Assembly (NCBI GenBank): GCA_946479185.1 | Contig: CAMLFF010000185.1 | Span: 1-6,518, forward strand | Reading direction: 5' to 3' | From: an uncultured Sphingobium sp. | GTDB taxonomy: Bacteria > Pseudomonadota > Alphaproteobacteria > Sphingomonadales > Sphingomonadaceae | Length of the DNA: 6,518 nucleotides | Shown: piece by piece, positions 6,336 to 6,518 of the stretch | Layout: the number at the start of each line of letters is the position of its first letter | Position numbering within the stretch: the stretch's first letter is position 1 | Program-made: the position numbers and the translations under genes | The notes under the pieces: model-generated | What the model was told of the DNA's origin: nothing | What the model saw: only the letters and a program-made list of their open reading frames with translations | The model's database searches: none

Positions 6336-6518
6336 ATGACAGAGCAGCAAGCGGGCGCGCCTAAAACCGCTCGCGCCGAGTTTGCGCGCGGTTGGTCGAC
6401 CGTGCTGACGGCGGCCTTTGGTGTCGGCCTGGGTGTCTCGGGCCTGCTCACCTATAATTCCGGGCTGTTCGCGTCCGCACTTGCGCAGGAGATCGGGCTC
6501 AGCCGCACCACCTTTGGC
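6336..6518 (+). CDS. Second MFS transporter, N-terminal fragment (cut by window edge)
   Basis: An open frame of 61 codons runs off the window end. After a short polar leader (MTEQQAGAPKTARAEFARGW) comes a hydrophobic, glycine-rich first TM segment at about 21-43, then SGLFASALAQEIGLSRTTFG. The pattern of TM1, then G-x-F-x-x-x-L-x-x-E-x-G-x-S-R, is typical of the first loop of MFS proteins of the monocarboxylate/oxalate-formate type. This differs from the spinster-like neighbour. The ATG at 6336 has AGGA (6326-6329) six bases upstream and is 13 bp after the previous stop, so it is likely co-transcribed. The frame stays open and the codon style matches the neighbours. Only the first helix is visible, so the family call is tentative. 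Confidence 0.75.
   Translation, partial: MTEQQAGAPKTARAEFARGWSTVLTAAFGVGLGVSGLLTYNSGLFASALAQEIGLSRTTFG

Noticed and set aside
6389..6413. GC-rich imperfect inverted repeat near the start of the second transporter gene
   Set aside because: It needs a bulge, lies in coding sequence rich in GCGC runs and has no T tract. Such pairings are common by chance in this composition.

Overview
The window is a GC-rich, gene-dense stretch of a bacterial chromosome or large plasmid. Codon style and protein similarity recalled from memory suggest an alphaproteobacterium, most likely a sphingomonad (Sphingobium, Novosphingobium or Sphingopyxis type). That assignment is inference; there is no rRNA or other taxonomic marker here. 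Everything points to a catabolic cluster for an aromatic or other ring-derived organic acid.

Layout. (1) At 1-885 (+) lies the 3' part of a fumarylacetoacetate-hydrolase (FAH) superfamily enzyme whose start is outside the window. (2) At 891-1523 (-) is a TetR-family repressor, convergent with the first gene and only 5 bp from it. (3) Bases 1524-1660 are a divergent control region with an AT-rich imperfect inverted repeat (1587-1618) that looks like the TetR operator. (4) A forward operon follows: a metallo-beta-lactamase-fold hydrolase (1661-2650), a full-length two-domain fumarylacetoacetase-like C-C hydrolase (2640-3935), an ACMSD-type metal-dependent amidohydrolase/decarboxylase (3932-4981), a 12-TM spinster-like MFS transporter (5024-6322), and the first 61 codons of a second, different MFS transporter (6336 to the window end). 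The first three genes overlap by 11 bp and 4 bp, so they are probably translationally coupled.

Working model (inference). One or both transporters import the substrate or intermediates. The MBL-fold protein opens an ester, lactone or thioester. The FAH-like enzyme cleaves a C-C bond in a beta-diketo-type acid, and the ACMSD-like enzyme decarboxylates, hydrates or hydrolyses a neighbouring intermediate. The TetR protein, relieved by a pathway ligand, controls the operon. No ring-cleavage dioxygenase, maleylacetoacetate isomerase or homogentisate dioxygenase is present here, and the FAH-like enzyme has a changed substrate pocket. Assignment to the classical homogentisate/tyrosine pathway is therefore doubtful. 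I see no mobile element, CRISPR array, tRNA or rRNA, and no gene-free stretch longer than about 140 bases.
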